From an uncultured Clostridia bacterium (GTDB lineage Bacteria; Bacillota; Clostridia; Christensenellales; UBA1242), in the NCBI GenBank assembly GCA_944383685.1, contig CALWQM010000002.1, positions 62,001 to 126,000 of the forward strand: a DNA stretch of 64,000 nt. The letters run 5' to 3'. A program made the translations under genes and the position numbers. The notes beneath the pieces were generated by a model. The model searched no databases, was not told the DNA's origin, and was given only the letters and a program-made list of their open reading frames with translations. Below, one piece after another: positions 18,288 through 26,955 of this stretch (positions are counted from its first letter, which is position 1; the number at the start of each line of letters is the position of its first letter).

Positions 18288-21116
18288 ATGAAAAATTCAA
18301 TCATTATTAAAGGTGCAAAGGAAAATAATTTAAAAAACATCAACTTAACCTTGCCAAGAGATAAATTTATTGTTTTCACAGGTGTGAGTGGCTCTGGAAA
18401 GAGTTCGCTTGCTTTTGGCACGATTTTTGCAGAAGGGCAAAGAAAATATATGGAAAGTTTGTCCTCATATGCTCGTATGTTTTTGGGGCAAAGCCAAAAG
18501 CCAGATGTTGACTCCATTGAAGGGCTTTCTCCTGCAATTTCCATTGACCAAAAAACAACAAACCACAATCCTCGTTCAACTGTTGGAACTGTCACAGAAA
18601 TTTATGACTATTTGCGTCTTTTATTTGCAAATATTGGCACTCCTTATTGCCCTCATTGCCATAGACAAATTAAGCAACAAACCATTGACCAAATTGTTGA
18701 CAATATCAAGGAATATGGTGAAGGTGCAAAAGTAACAATTTTGGCACCTGTTGTTCGTGGGCAAAAAGGAACCCAAATTAAACTTTTGGACAGTTTAAAA
18801 AGAAGCGGTTTTGCAAGAGTTGAAGTTGACGGAACAACTTATATGCTTGACGACAACATTCAACTTGATAAAAACATTAAGCATAATGTTAATGTGGTTG
18901 TGGACAGAATCACCATTAAAGACGGCAAGGATACAAGGCTTGCTGGAAGTTTGGAAACTGCACTTAAACTTGCAGATGGACTTGTTATTGCAAAACAGGA
19001 AGACAAGGAAGAATTGTTTTCAATCAACTATGCCTGCCCAACTTGTGGATGGACACTTGGCGAAATAACACCAAGGCTTTTCTCTTTCAATGCTCCTTAT
19101 GGTGCTTGTCCAACTTGTTTAGGGCTTGGATATAATGAAGATGTGGATGAAGGCATTGTTCTTAAAAATTCCAATCTTTCAATCAATCAAGGGGCTTTCA
19201 ATATCACTGGTTGGAAAAGTGAAGAAGGAACAATGGCAAGGGCATATTTTGAAGCATTATCAAAGAAATATGATATAAATCTTGATATTCCTGTGCATGA
19301 TTTGCCAAAGAGTAAAGTTAATATTCTTCTCTATGGCTCAGGCGATGAAGAAATTGAAGTTGAAGTTGTTAATGAAAGAAATAAGAGATATGTAACAACA
19401 ACTTTTGAAGGAATTGTCAACAACCTTAGAAGAAGGTATAAAGAAACCACAAGCGAATGGGTTAAGTTTGAAATTGGCAGGTTTATGAGAGAGCAACCTT
19501 GTGTTACTTGCCACGGAAAAAGACTTAATGAAAGTGCTCTTGCGGTTAAAATTAATGGAAAAGATATTTATGATTATTGCAATGAAAGTGTTAAGAATTT
19601 AATTCCAATGATAAAAGAATTAAAACTTGATAAAACCAAAGCAAAAATTGCAGAGCCTATTGTTAAGGAAATTTTAAATCGCCTACAATTTTTGGAAGAT
19701 GTTGGGCTTAACTATCTCACTTTAAGCCGTTCTGCTGACACACTTTCTGGCGGTGAGGCTCAAAGAATAAGACTTGCAACACAAATAGGAAGCGGGCTTG
19801 TTGGTGTTTTATATATTTTGGATGAACCTTCTATTGGGCTTCATCAACGAGATAACGAAAAACTTTTAAGGACTTTGAAAAATTTAAAAGACTTAGGAAA
19901 TACTGTTATTGTTGTTGAGCATGATGAAGACACAATAAGGGCAGCGGATTACCTTGTGGATGTTGGGCCTTATGCGGGTGTGCATGGCGGTGAGATTGTT
20001 GCTGCTGGAACTGTTGAGCAGGTAATGAAAAACAAAAATTCAGTTACTGCCAAGTTTTTGCGTGGCGAAGATAAAATTGAAATACCAAGAACCCGTCGTG
20101 AACCCAAAGATTTCATAGAAATTAAAGGTGCAAAAGAGAATAATTTAAAAAATATCAATGTAAAAATTCCAACTGGCATTTTTACGGCGGTTACTGGTGT
20201 GAGTGGCTCTGGAAAGAGTTCACTTGTTAATAGAATTTTATTCCCATACCTTTCAAATGCTTTAAACAACAGCAAGTTACCACTTGGAAAATGTGACAAA
20301 ATTGAAAATATTAATGTCTTAGATAAAGTTATTTGCATAGACCAAGCACCTATTGGAAGAACCCCAAGAAGCAACCCTGCAACTTACACTGGTGTTTTCA
20401 CTGCTATAAGGGAACTTTTTGCTTCTACCGTTGATGCAAAAGTGCGTGGTTACAATGCTGGGCGTTTCTCATTTAATGTCAAGGGTGGAAGATGTGAAGC
20501 CTGTGAAGGAGCAGGTGTAAAAGAAATTGAAATGTATTTCTTGCCTGATATCACCGTGCCATGTGAAATTTGTAAGGGGAAACGTTATAATCGTGAAACC
20601 TTGGAAGTTAAATATAAAGGAAAAACCATCAGTGATGTTTTAGATATGACTGTTGAGGAAGCTTTGAAATTTTTTGAAAATATCCCATCAATAGTTAACA
20701 AATTGCAATCGCTTTATGATGTTGGGCTTTCTTACATCAAACTTGGCCAGCCTGCAACTGAGCTTTCTGGCGGTGAGGCTCAAAGAGTTAAACTTGCAAC
20801 GGAATTATCTAAACGTGAAACAGGCAAAACCATGTATATCTTGGACGAACCAACAACAGGACTTCATGTTTATGATATTAAAAAGTTGGTGGCAATATTG
20901 AATAGGCTTATTGGCAATGGAAATTCTGTTGTGGTCATTGAGCATAATTTGGACGTTATCAAATGTGCTGATTACATTATTGATATGGGGCCAGAAGGCG
21001 GTGATGAAGGTGGCACTGTTGTAACAACAGGAACGCCAGAAGAAGTTGCAAAGTGTGAAAAGAGCTACACAGGGCAATTTTTAAAGAAAATTTTGGAAAA
21101 TGAAAGCAATAATTAA
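18288..21116 (+). CDS. uvrA: UvrABC system protein A
   Basis: 942 residues, full length. UvrA is the damage-sensing ABC ATPase dimer of nucleotide excision repair. Two Walker A motifs (both GVSGSGKSS, near residues 31 and 638), two signatures LSGGEAQR, two Walker B strands (LYILDEPSIGLH, MYILDEPTTGLH) and the zinc-binding cysteine pairs (CPHCH; CPTCGW...CPTCLG; CEACEG...CEICKG) are all present. The start lies 9 nt after the -10 box without a ribosome site, so translation is probably leaderless. It is followed after 16 nt by the MBL-fold gene, likely in one operon. Confidence 0.97.
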   Translation: MKNSIIIKGAKENNLKNINLTLPRDKFIVFTGVSGSGKSSLAFGTIFAEGQRKYMESLSSYARMFLGQSQKPDVDSIEGLSPAISIDQKTTNHNPRSTVGTVTEIYDYLRLLFANIGTPYCPHCHRQIKQQTIDQIVDNIKEYGEGAKVTILAPVVRGQKGTQIKLLDSLKRSGFARVEVDGTTYMLDDNIQLDKNIKHNVNVVVDRITIKDGKDTRLAGSLETALKLADGLVIAKQEDKEELFSINYACPTCGWTLGEITPRLFSFNAPYGACPTCLGLGYNEDVDEGIVLKNSNLSINQGAFNITGWKSEEGTMARAYFEALSKKYDINLDIPVHDLPKSKVNILLYGSGDEEIEVEVVNERNKRYVTTTFEGIVNNLRRRYKETTSEWVKFEIGRFMREQPCVTCHGKRLNESALAVKINGKDIYDYCNESVKNLIPMIKELKLDKTKAKIAEPIVKEILNRLQFLEDVGLNYLTLSRSADTLSGGEAQRIRLATQIGSGLVGVLYILDEPSIGLHQRDNEKLLRTLKNLKDLGNTVIVVEHDEDTIRAADYLVDVGPYAGVHGGEIVAAGTVEQVMKNKNSVTAKFLRGEDKIEIPRTRREPKDFIEIKGAKENNLKNINVKIPTGIFTAVTGVSGSGKSSLVNRILFPYLSNALNNSKLPLGKCDKIENINVLDKVICIDQAPIGRTPRSNPATYTGVFTAIRELFASTVDAKVRGYNAGRFSFNVKGGRCEACEGAGVKEIEMYFLPDITVPCEICKGKRYNRETLEVKYKGKTISDVLDMTVEEALKFFENIPSIVNKLQSLYDVGLSYIKLGQPATELSGGEAQRVKLATELSKRETGKTMYILDEPTTGLHVYDIKKLVAILNRLIGNGNSVVVIEHNLDVIKCADYIIDMGPEGGDEGGTVVTTGTPEEVAKCEKSYTGQFLKKILENESNN

Positions 21117-21132
21117 ACAATAAGGAGAGAAA

Positions 21133-21915
21133 GTGAGAGCTTTTAATCTATCATCTGGAAGTGACGAAAATGCAACATATATTGAAACTGAAAATTCACG
21201 AATACTTGTGGATGATGGTATTTCATGCGCTGAAACTTTGAAAAGGCTTGAACTTATTGGAGTGAAAGGGGAAGATATTGATGCCATTGTTGTCACTCAT
21301 GAGCATATTGACCACATGAAGGGTGTTGATGTCTTTTCAAAGCGATTTAACACTCCAATTTATGCACATAACGATGTTTGGGAAGGGTTATATAAAAAAT
21401 TGTCAAAAGTAAAAGAAGAAAACATGAGAATTTTTACTGGCGACTTTGAAATTAAAGATTTATACATAAAACCTATTGAAATTCCTCACGATGTTAAATG
21501 TTTTGGCTATACGCTTGAAAATGGAAACAGCAAAGTAAGTTTGTTGACAGACTTAGGACATACAAATGACAAAATTTTAAACAGTGTAAGTGGAAGCAGG
21601 CTTGTTTATCTTGAAGCAAATCATGATTTGTCTATGCTAAGAAATTGTGAAAAATATCCACTTTCACTCAGGATGAGAATTGCTGGCAAGAACGGACATT
21701 TATCCAATGATGCATCAGCAGATTTTGCTGAAAAACTTGTGGAAACAGGAACAAGACAAATTGTTTTGTCACATTTAAGCCGAGAAAACAACACGCCAGA
21801 ACTTGCTTTCAACTATGTGTCAAGCAAGCTTGAAGAAAAAGGGATAATTGAAGGAACTCATGTGAAAATTGATGTTGCAACCATTGTTCCAACACGCATT
21901 TTTAGATTAAAGTAA
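21133..21915 (+). CDS. YycJ/WalJ-like metallo-beta-lactamase fold protein
   Basis: 260 residues, GTG start with AAGGAG at correct spacing (the only good start). The HxHxDH metal motif is THEHIDH (His56, His58, Asp60, His61); further ligand regions are LLTDLGHTND, GKNGHLSN and the YycJ-type SHLSRENNTPELA. Proteins of this group are cytoplasmic MBL-fold hydrolases, and some act as DNA exonucleases in mismatch repair; this specific activity is inferred from family. The gene follows uvrA by 16 nt, which fits a DNA repair role. Confidence 0.85.
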   Translation: MRAFNLSSGSDENATYIETENSRILVDDGISCAETLKRLELIGVKGEDIDAIVVTHEHIDHMKGVDVFSKRFNTPIYAHNDVWEGLYKKLSKVKEENMRIFTGDFEIKDLYIKPIEIPHDVKCFGYTLENGNSKVSLLTDLGHTNDKILNSVSGSRLVYLEANHDLSMLRNCEKYPLSLRMRIAGKNGHLSNDASADFAEKLVETGTRQIVLSHLSRENNTPELAFNYVSSKLEEKGIIEGTHVKIDVATIVPTRIFRLK

Positions 21916-21927
21916 TATTTCAATAAA

Positions 21928-21960
21928 TAAAAAAAACTCTATAAACTATAGAGTTTTTTA
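21928..21960. terminator. Bidirectional terminator
   Basis: Stem ACTCTATA/TATAGAGT (21936-21943 with 21947-21954) extended by flanking A and T runs, 3-nt loop. Shared by the converging MBL-fold gene and the fba/RadC-like minus-strand operon. Confidence 0.8.
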
Positions 21961-21973
21961 TTATTCAAAAACT

Positions 21974-22723
21974 TTATTGCAATAGGCTGATTATTTTTCC
22001 GCTTGAATCAAATTTTCTTACAAATGCAGTTTGTCTTTCGCTGAAAACTCCATCAAGTCCAACAATGAAGCTGTCAATTAATTGGCAGTTAAGGGGTTTA
22101 AGTGCCTCATCAATGCAATTCATTGCATCATAGTCATCAGGTGAAGGAATTGCTGAACCGCCAGAGTGATTGTGAGCAACAACAATGTATGCAGGATTTG
22201 TTGATGCAATAAAATCATATAATTGCATAGGAGAAATGCCAACTTTGTTGTTTTCCTTTCTGTTATATCTTCTTTTATGAGTTAAAAGATATTTATTGTT
22301 AAATGCCATAAGATACAAATATTCTGTGGTTTGAAAACGAAGCATTTGTTCAAGCAGGTCCAAAAATTCCATTCTGTCATCAATGCTTATTTTCTTTGTC
22401 ATTTTGGAAGAGGAATAATAAAATATAAGGTCGCCAAAAAGTTTGATTTTCTTTGCACTCCTATCGTTTATTCCTTTAATTGTTTTTAAATCGTTTTCAC
22501 TTGCGTCAACAATATTGCCAAAGTTTTCAAAGCGGTCAAGAAGTCTGTGGGCGAGTGGATTGACATCTCCACGAGGGAAAATATAAGTGAGAAAATATTC
22601 CACTGCTTGAATTTTGCTGACATTTTCAAGCCCAACATTGTTAATTAAATTTGTTAACCTTTCTCTGTGACCATCATGTGACACATCATTAATTTTTGAT
22701 ATGTTTGCTTTTGAATCGTTCAT
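21974..22723 (-). CDS. RadC-like JAB/MPN domain protein (copy 2)
   Basis: 249 residues. Same layout as copy 1 at 10402-11136: N-terminal VSHDGHRERLTNL, helix-hairpin-helix (IKGINDRSAKKI) and an MPN/JAB domain with intact HxHx7SxxD ligands (His184, His186, Ser194, Asp197). The ribosome site AAGGAAAAT precedes the ATG. It begins 9 nt after fba on the minus strand and is therefore probably its operon partner, an unexpected pairing of a glycolytic enzyme with a RadC-type protein. The metal motif is closer to the usual RadC form (HNHSGG) than that of copy 1 (HCHPYG). Confidence 0.85.
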   Translation of the reverse strand: MNDSKANISKINDVSHDGHRERLTNLINNVGLENVSKIQAVEYFLTYIFPRGDVNPLAHRLLDRFENFGNIVDASENDLKTIKGINDRSAKKIKLFGDLIFYYSSSKMTKKISIDDRMEFLDLLEQMLRFQTTEYLYLMAFNNKYLLTHKRRYNRKENNKVGISPMQLYDFIASTNPAYIVVAHNHSGGSAIPSPDDYDAMNCIDEALKPLNCQLIDSFIVGLDGVFSERQTAFVRKFDSSGKIISLLQ

Positions 22724-22732
22724 ATATTTTCC

Positions 22733-23656
22733 TTAAATTTTGTTTGCATTATTGAAAACATTAATATTTTTATTTGAAACATAATTTGCAATCTCATCTA
22801 TTGCTTTAAGGTTGAATTTTCTTAAATCAATGTTTGAAGGATTTTCGGTCAAATATTTTCTTATGGTTGCTGTGTAAACAAGGCGAAGGTCTGTGTCGGT
22901 GTTAATTTTGAAAATGTTATGTTTTGTGCTTGCGGTAAACAAAAGTTTTTCATCCACACCTTTTGCCCCTTCCACTTTTCCGCCAAACTCGTTGATTAAT
23001 TTAACATAGTTTTGTGGAACAGATGAAGCACCGTGCAAAACAAGTGGAAAATGAGGTAATTCTTTTTCAATTTCACTTAAAATGTCAAAGCGGAGTGTTG
23101 ACTCACCTTTAAACTTATATGCTCCATGGCTTGTGCCAATGGCAACGGCAAGGCTGTCACAATTTGTTCTTTCAACAAACTCTTTGGCTTTTTGTGGGTC
23201 GGTGAAAACATTTTTATCTGCATGAACATAGTCTTCAATTCCAGCAAGAACTCCAAGTTCTGCTTCAACAAGCACATTTTTTTTGTGAGCATAGTCCACA
23301 ACTTTTTTTGTTAATGCAACATTTTCTTCAAAGGGCAAACTGCTTCCATCAATCATAACTGATGAAAAACCTAAGTCAACTGCTTTTTTGCACATTTCAA
23401 AACTTTTTCCATGGTCAAGATGCAAAAAGAAAGGGATATCATTGTATTCTTTTTTGGCACTTTCAAAAATTGCAATAACAAAATTTTCACCCATATAGTC
23501 AAAAGCGCCTTCGCTGACTGCGGTTATGCAAGGGGACTTACTTTTTTGACAACCTTTGCAAATGCCTTTTAACATTTCCATATTAACAAAGTTGTAAGCA
23601 CCAAGTGAATAATGTTTTTCGATGCTATCTTTTATATAAAAATTAAGAGATTTCAT
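22733..23656 (-). CDS. fba: Class II fructose-bisphosphate aldolase
   Basis: 307 residues from the ATG at 23656, which has GGAGG six bases upstream; an earlier in-frame ATG at 23686 is rejected because it lies next to the -10 box and lacks a ribosome site. Class II, metal-dependent: LHLDHG with catalytic Asp81 and zinc ligand His82, the EAELG strand, His177 in GTSHGAYKF and His208 in LHGASSVP. It cleaves fructose-1,6-bisphosphate (or a related ketose bisphosphate such as tagatose-1,6-bisphosphate, which sequence alone does not separate) in the cytoplasm. First gene of a two-gene minus-strand operon with the RadC-like gene. Confidence 0.93.
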   Translation of the reverse strand: MKSLNFYIKDSIEKHYSLGAYNFVNMEMLKGICKGCQKSKSPCITAVSEGAFDYMGENFVIAIFESAKKEYNDIPFFLHLDHGKSFEMCKKAVDLGFSSVMIDGSSLPFEENVALTKKVVDYAHKKNVLVEAELGVLAGIEDYVHADKNVFTDPQKAKEFVERTNCDSLAVAIGTSHGAYKFKGESTLRFDILSEIEKELPHFPLVLHGASSVPQNYVKLINEFGGKVEGAKGVDEKLLFTASTKHNIFKINTDTDLRLVYTATIRKYLTENPSNIDLRKFNLKAIDEIANYVSNKNINVFNNANKI

Positions 23657-23687
23657 GTTTCCTCCAAAATTCGCTATAATTAGCATT

Positions 23688-23696
23688 ATTTTACCA
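23688..23696 (-). promoter_or_regulatory. Extended -10 promoter of fba
   Basis: On the minus strand TGG precedes TAAAAT (23693-23688). The -35 region (TTTGTA at 17 bp) is weak, consistent with an extended -10 promoter. Confidence 0.5.
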
Positions 23697-23756
23697 CATT
23701 TTTTCTTTTTTACAAAAATAAATTATTATAAAATATGAAAAGTAAAGGAGAAATTT

Positions 23757-24425
23757 ATGTTTAAAAAAGTTTTAGCTATGTTGTCACTTGTTGTTGTGTG
23801 TTTAGGTGTGGCAGGCTGTGGAAAAACAATTCAAAATTATGTTGAAGAAAATATGTCCGAAATTACAAACGAATATTATCAAGCGGAAAATGACAACATC
23901 TATGCAACTTTAAGTGTTGGAACAAGGGAGAAAGATTACCTATATAATGGGCAAAGCACAGAAAGTGTTAATTTTATGCTTTTAACTTTGACATTTAAAA
24001 ATGATATGCGAGATAAGGTGATTCATGTTCAGGTCAAAAGTGGTGAGAACACTGTAAGTGTTGAGGCGGAATTAAACAATCTTAGTGATGCATACATGGT
24101 TGACCTTGTTGATACAATTGTGCTTGGTGACACGGTTGAAATTGTGTATGAAAATGAAACATTGCCGCTTACAAAAGTTTCAAATGATTTTCAAATAGAT
24201 GCCCAAAAAGCAATAACAATTGCGTGTGAAAATTTAAGTGAAAAATTGGAAGCATGCAAGAGCTATAATAACTTTAATGCAGAATGTTATTTGAGAGTTT
24301 TAAACCAAAAGCAAAATAATTTTAATGAACTTTATTGGTGCTTTACTTGCCTAAATTATGAAGGGGAAAGTTTTTCAATAATCATTTCAACTGTGGATGG
24401 TGAAATTTTAGCTCAAACAGAATAA
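23757..24425 (+). CDS. Small lipoprotein of unknown function
   Basis: 222 residues. A lipoprotein signal peptide (KKVLAMLSLVVVCLGVAGC) gives a lipobox VAGC with Cys21 as the lipidated residue. The mature part has a beta-rich domain and a C-terminal stretch (SIIISTVDGEILAQTE) resembling the end of PepSY-type domains, though I cannot assign it to a family. AAAGGAG precedes the ATG. It is divergent from fba and followed by a weak terminator before hflX. Confidence 0.8.
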   Translation: MFKKVLAMLSLVVVCLGVAGCGKTIQNYVEENMSEITNEYYQAENDNIYATLSVGTREKDYLYNGQSTESVNFMLLTLTFKNDMRDKVIHVQVKSGENTVSVEAELNNLSDAYMVDLVDTIVLGDTVEIVYENETLPLTKVSNDFQIDAQKAITIACENLSEKLEACKSYNNFNAECYLRVLNQKQNNFNELYWCFTCLNYEGESFSIIISTVDGEILAQTE

Positions 24426-24477
24426 TTGTAAAAATGCCTTAAAAACAAGAAAAAATCAAAAAAAATGCGTTTTTTGT

Positions 24478-24512
24478 TAAAATATTCGTAATTTTTGCGG
24501 ATATTTTTATTT
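24478..24512 (+). terminator. Weak terminator before hflX
   Basis: AATATTCG (24481-24488) pairs with CGGATATT (24498-24505) with one mismatch, followed by a T-rich run that merges with the hflX -35 element. Confidence 0.45.
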
Positions 24513-24540
24513 TGAAGTTTATTTTCTTTTATGCTATAAT
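24512..24540 (+). promoter_or_regulatory. Promoter of hflX
   Basis: TTGAAG (24512-24517), 17-bp spacer, TGC extension and TATAAT (24535-24540). The ATG is 8 nt further on, without a ribosome site. Confidence 0.75.
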
Positions 24541-24548
24541 AAAATTGT

Positions 24549-25628
24549 ATGAGCAAGATGTACGATACAAATGAAGATATAATTGAGAAGGCTGTTGTGT
24601 TTTGTCCTATCGAAAAAGATACGGACAAAGTTTTTCAATTTGCTGAAATTAAAAGACTTTGCAATTCTGCAAATATGGAAGTTTTAAAGATATTCAGTCA
24701 AGATATAAAAGCATTGAACCGAAGAACAATTATAGGTTCAGGAAAAGTTCAAGAGATAAAACAATTTATTAAAGAAAGCGATGCAAATGTTCTTGTTGTG
24801 GATTTTAAACTTACTGGCTCTCAGCTTCGCAATTTAAGTGATGAACTTGGGGTGAAGGTATTAGATAGAATACTTTTGATTATTGATATTTTTGCTTGCA
24901 ATGCGAAATCTAATGAGGGGAAGATTGAAGTTAAACTTGCCCAAAATCGCTATCTTTTGACAAGGCTTTCTTCCATGCAGGGAACACAGGGCAGGTTTGG
25001 TGGTTCTGGGGCTGGAATGAGAGGTCCAGGCGAAACCAAACTTGAACTTGACAGGCGTAAACTTGAAAGTGAAATTATTATGCTGGAAAAAGAGATTGAA
25101 AAAATCAAAAGGGTGAGGGCTCAAAATAAAATTGCAAGAAAGCAGGCAGGTATAAAAAATGTTGTTATTGGTGGTTATACCAATGCGGGTAAAAGTTCTC
25201 TTTTCAACTTGTTGACACGAGATAATATTTATGTTCAAGATAAACTTTTTGCAACCTTGGAAACAACAAGTAGGCGTATGTTTTTAAAAGATGATAAGTT
25301 TTGCATTTTGACAGATACAGTTGGCTTTATTAGTAAGTTGCCACACGAACTTGTTGAAAGTTTTGCTTCGACTTTGGAAGAAATAAAAGATGCAGATTTA
25401 ATTTTGCATGTTGTGGATGTTGCGGATGAAAATTATGAAAAAAATATAAAAGTCACCAATGAAATTTTGAATGATATTGGTGCAACACAAAATCGAATTG
25501 TTGTGTTAAATAAGATTGATTTAATGAATAAACCTTTTGAAGTTAAAGAAAATGAAATTCCTTTTTCAGTTAAGAAAAAAACTAATTTGGAAAAGTTGAA
25601 AGATGCAATTTATAAAAAACTTTTTTAA
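24549..25628 (+). CDS. hflX: Ribosome-splitting GTPase HflX
   Basis: 359 residues. The N-terminal HflX domain (residues about 10-180) includes RRTIIGSGKVQEI, the glycine-rich GSGAGMRGPGETKLELDRR and a long helical pair. The G domain has G1 GYTNAGKSS, G3 DTVGFI and G4 NKID. HflX binds the 50S subunit and splits stalled ribosomes under heat or antibiotic stress; some homologues give macrolide/lincosamide resistance. The predicted +1 falls on or next to the ATG, and no ribosome site exists, so the mRNA is probably leaderless. Confidence 0.95.
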   Translation: MSKMYDTNEDIIEKAVVFCPIEKDTDKVFQFAEIKRLCNSANMEVLKIFSQDIKALNRRTIIGSGKVQEIKQFIKESDANVLVVDFKLTGSQLRNLSDELGVKVLDRILLIIDIFACNAKSNEGKIEVKLAQNRYLLTRLSSMQGTQGRFGGSGAGMRGPGETKLELDRRKLESEIIMLEKEIEKIKRVRAQNKIARKQAGIKNVVIGGYTNAGKSSLFNLLTRDNIYVQDKLFATLETTSRRMFLKDDKFCILTDTVGFISKLPHELVESFASTLEEIKDADLILHVVDVADENYEKNIKVTNEILNDIGATQNRIVVLNKIDLMNKPFEVKENEIPFSVKKKTNLEKLKDAIYKKLF

Positions 25629-25651
25629 AAGATATTTTGAATATTGGCAAT

Positions 25652-25685
25652 AAAAATAACAGGCTTGAAACCTGTTATTTTTTCT
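25652..25685. terminator. Bidirectional terminator
   Basis: Perfect 10-bp stem AAATAACAGG/CCTGTTATTT (25654-25663 with 25671-25680), 7-nt loop, T run after; the stop codon of the minus-strand DUF1858 gene lies inside the 3' arm. Confidence 0.8.
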
Positions 25686-25893
25686 TTACATTTTCATTAA
25701 GCTTTTTAAGAACAAAATCTGTGTCCACGCCATGCACAAGGCAGGCTTCTTCCACAGTTTCCATTTGGCTTACTGGGCATGAAATGCAATGCATTCCAAA
25801 CCCCATAAAAACATCTGCAAGGCTTTCATCTTTTTCCAAAACTTCGCCGATGGTCATATCTTTGTTTATAATTGCTTTTTCTTCTTTTTTCAT
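25675..25893 (-). CDS. DUF1858 domain protein
   Basis: 72 residues. The whole protein is a DUF1858 domain: a helical region (KDMTIGEVLEKDESLADVFMGFGMHCISCPVS) with two conserved cysteines in HCISC, then VEEACLVHGVDTDFVLKKLNE. Such small proteins or domains occur in anaerobes, sometimes fused to hybrid-cluster or ScdA/Ric-like proteins, and the cysteines may serve redox or metal binding; function is not known. AGGAGT precedes the start. Confidence 0.85.
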   Translation of the reverse strand: MKKEEKAIINKDMTIGEVLEKDESLADVFMGFGMHCISCPVSQMETVEEACLVHGVDTDFVLKKLNENVKKK

Positions 25894-25913
25894 GTTCTAA
25901 CTCCTATTTTTAC

Positions 25914-25942
25914 ATCATATCATATTATGTTAAATATGTCAA
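25914..25942 (-). promoter_or_regulatory. Promoter of the DUF1858 gene
   Basis: Minus strand: TTGACA (25942-25937), 17-bp spacer, TATGAT (25919-25914). Confidence 0.7.
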
Positions 25943-26107
25943 TAAAATATAACGTTGATTAATTTGAAAAAATAAAAAATATTAAAATTAATAAAAATAT
26001 AAATAAAAAATTAAAAAAATAATAAAAAAATGATAAAAATGTCTAATTTTGTAAAAAATAAATTTTTAAATAATTTATAACATAATATATTTGTAAGGAG
26101 CAAAATT

Positions 26108-26749
26108 GTGGAAAATATTTCAAAACAAGTAATTTCTTTGCAAGATAAAAGAGTTGTTGGTTATATCTTGAAACCATATATCGATTATTCAATTTTGAGT
26201 AAAACTGGATATATTGTTGTTGATGAAGATAATGAAGAGGAATATCTTTTAAGAGAAGAGGATATCATAACCAATTCGCAAAATGTTGTTATTGAAAGCC
26301 ATTCGGTTTTAGAATTTATTGCAGATAGTTCTCCTTTAAGAAAAAAGATTTTTACTGATTGCGGTGAAGATTTAGGGAGGATTAAATCTTTCACATTTTG
26401 CAAAAATAAAATCAAAAAGATTATAACTGATAAGTGCGAGATTAATCCTAGCTATATTAAAGAGGCGGGGTATGACTTAATAATTGTGTCGCTTAAAAGA
26501 AAAAAGAAAAGTTTTCCAAGATTTGAAAATGAAAACATCAAAGTTGAGATAATGGATAAAAAGGAAATTTCTGCTCCACCTGTTGTAAACTTATCACCAA
26601 TTTACTTTATTGGTAAAACTGCATTTAAAACACTTTTAGGGTTGAATAGCGAACTTATCATTAAAGAAGGTGGTAAAGTTACAAAGCAAATTTTTGAAAA
26701 GGCAAAAATGCACAATAGGCTTAACCAACTATTTTTTATAATAAAATAG
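26108..26749 (+). CDS. PRC-barrel-like protein
   Basis: 213 residues, GTG start with AAGGAG at correct spacing. The N-terminal part (VISLQDKRVVGYILKPYID... YLLREEDIITNSQNVVIE) and a second block (GEDLGRIKSFTFCKNKIKKIITD) each look like PRC-barrel beta domains; the C-terminus (ELIIKEGGKVTKQIFEKAKM) forms a third, different unit. PRC barrels are small adaptor domains found in RimM, photosynthetic H subunits and sporulation-linked proteins. No membrane segment. It lies 206 bp before the VirB4-like ATPase in the same direction, but an AT hairpin separates them. Confidence 0.65.
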   Translation: MENISKQVISLQDKRVVGYILKPYIDYSILSKTGYIVVDEDNEEEYLLREEDIITNSQNVVIESHSVLEFIADSSPLRKKIFTDCGEDLGRIKSFTFCKNKIKKIITDKCEINPSYIKEAGYDLIIVSLKRKKKSFPRFENENIKVEIMDKKEISAPPVVNLSPIYFIGKTAFKTLLGLNSELIIKEGGKVTKQIFEKAKMHNRLNQLFFIIK

Positions 26750-26764
26750 AAAAAATATCAAAAA

Positions 26765-26789
26765 ATTAATTAAAAATTAATATTTTTTT
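26765..26789 (+). terminator. AT-rich terminator candidate
   Basis: ATTAATT/AATTAAT stem (26765-26771 with 26775-26781), 3-nt loop, followed by seven T. All A/T, therefore weak. The rest of the 206-bp gap to the ATPase gene is A/T sequence without other clear signals. Confidence 0.35.
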
Positions 26790-26955
26790 GCATTTTTTAT
26801 AATTTTTCAATATTTTTGTGTAGTATTTTATATTTTTTCATATTTAATTTTTTCAAAAACCGCTTATTGATAAAATAATATTTTATTTAGTTTTTTATTT
26901 AATTTATTTGTATTTTTGGAGTGATTTGTAGTATCATAATTTCAAGAGGGAAGAT

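Noticed and set aside
15740..18290. LexA/SOS operators at uvrB and uvrA
   Set aside because: No GAACnnnnGTTC-like palindrome seen by eye next to either promoter.
23657..23686. 10-codon N-terminal extension of Fba
   Set aside because: The upstream ATG lies against the -10 box; the downstream ATG has GGAGG.
25637..25900. 87-codon plus-strand frame opposite the DUF1858 gene
   Set aside because: Antisense to a recognisable DUF1858 protein and starts inside the hflX terminator region.
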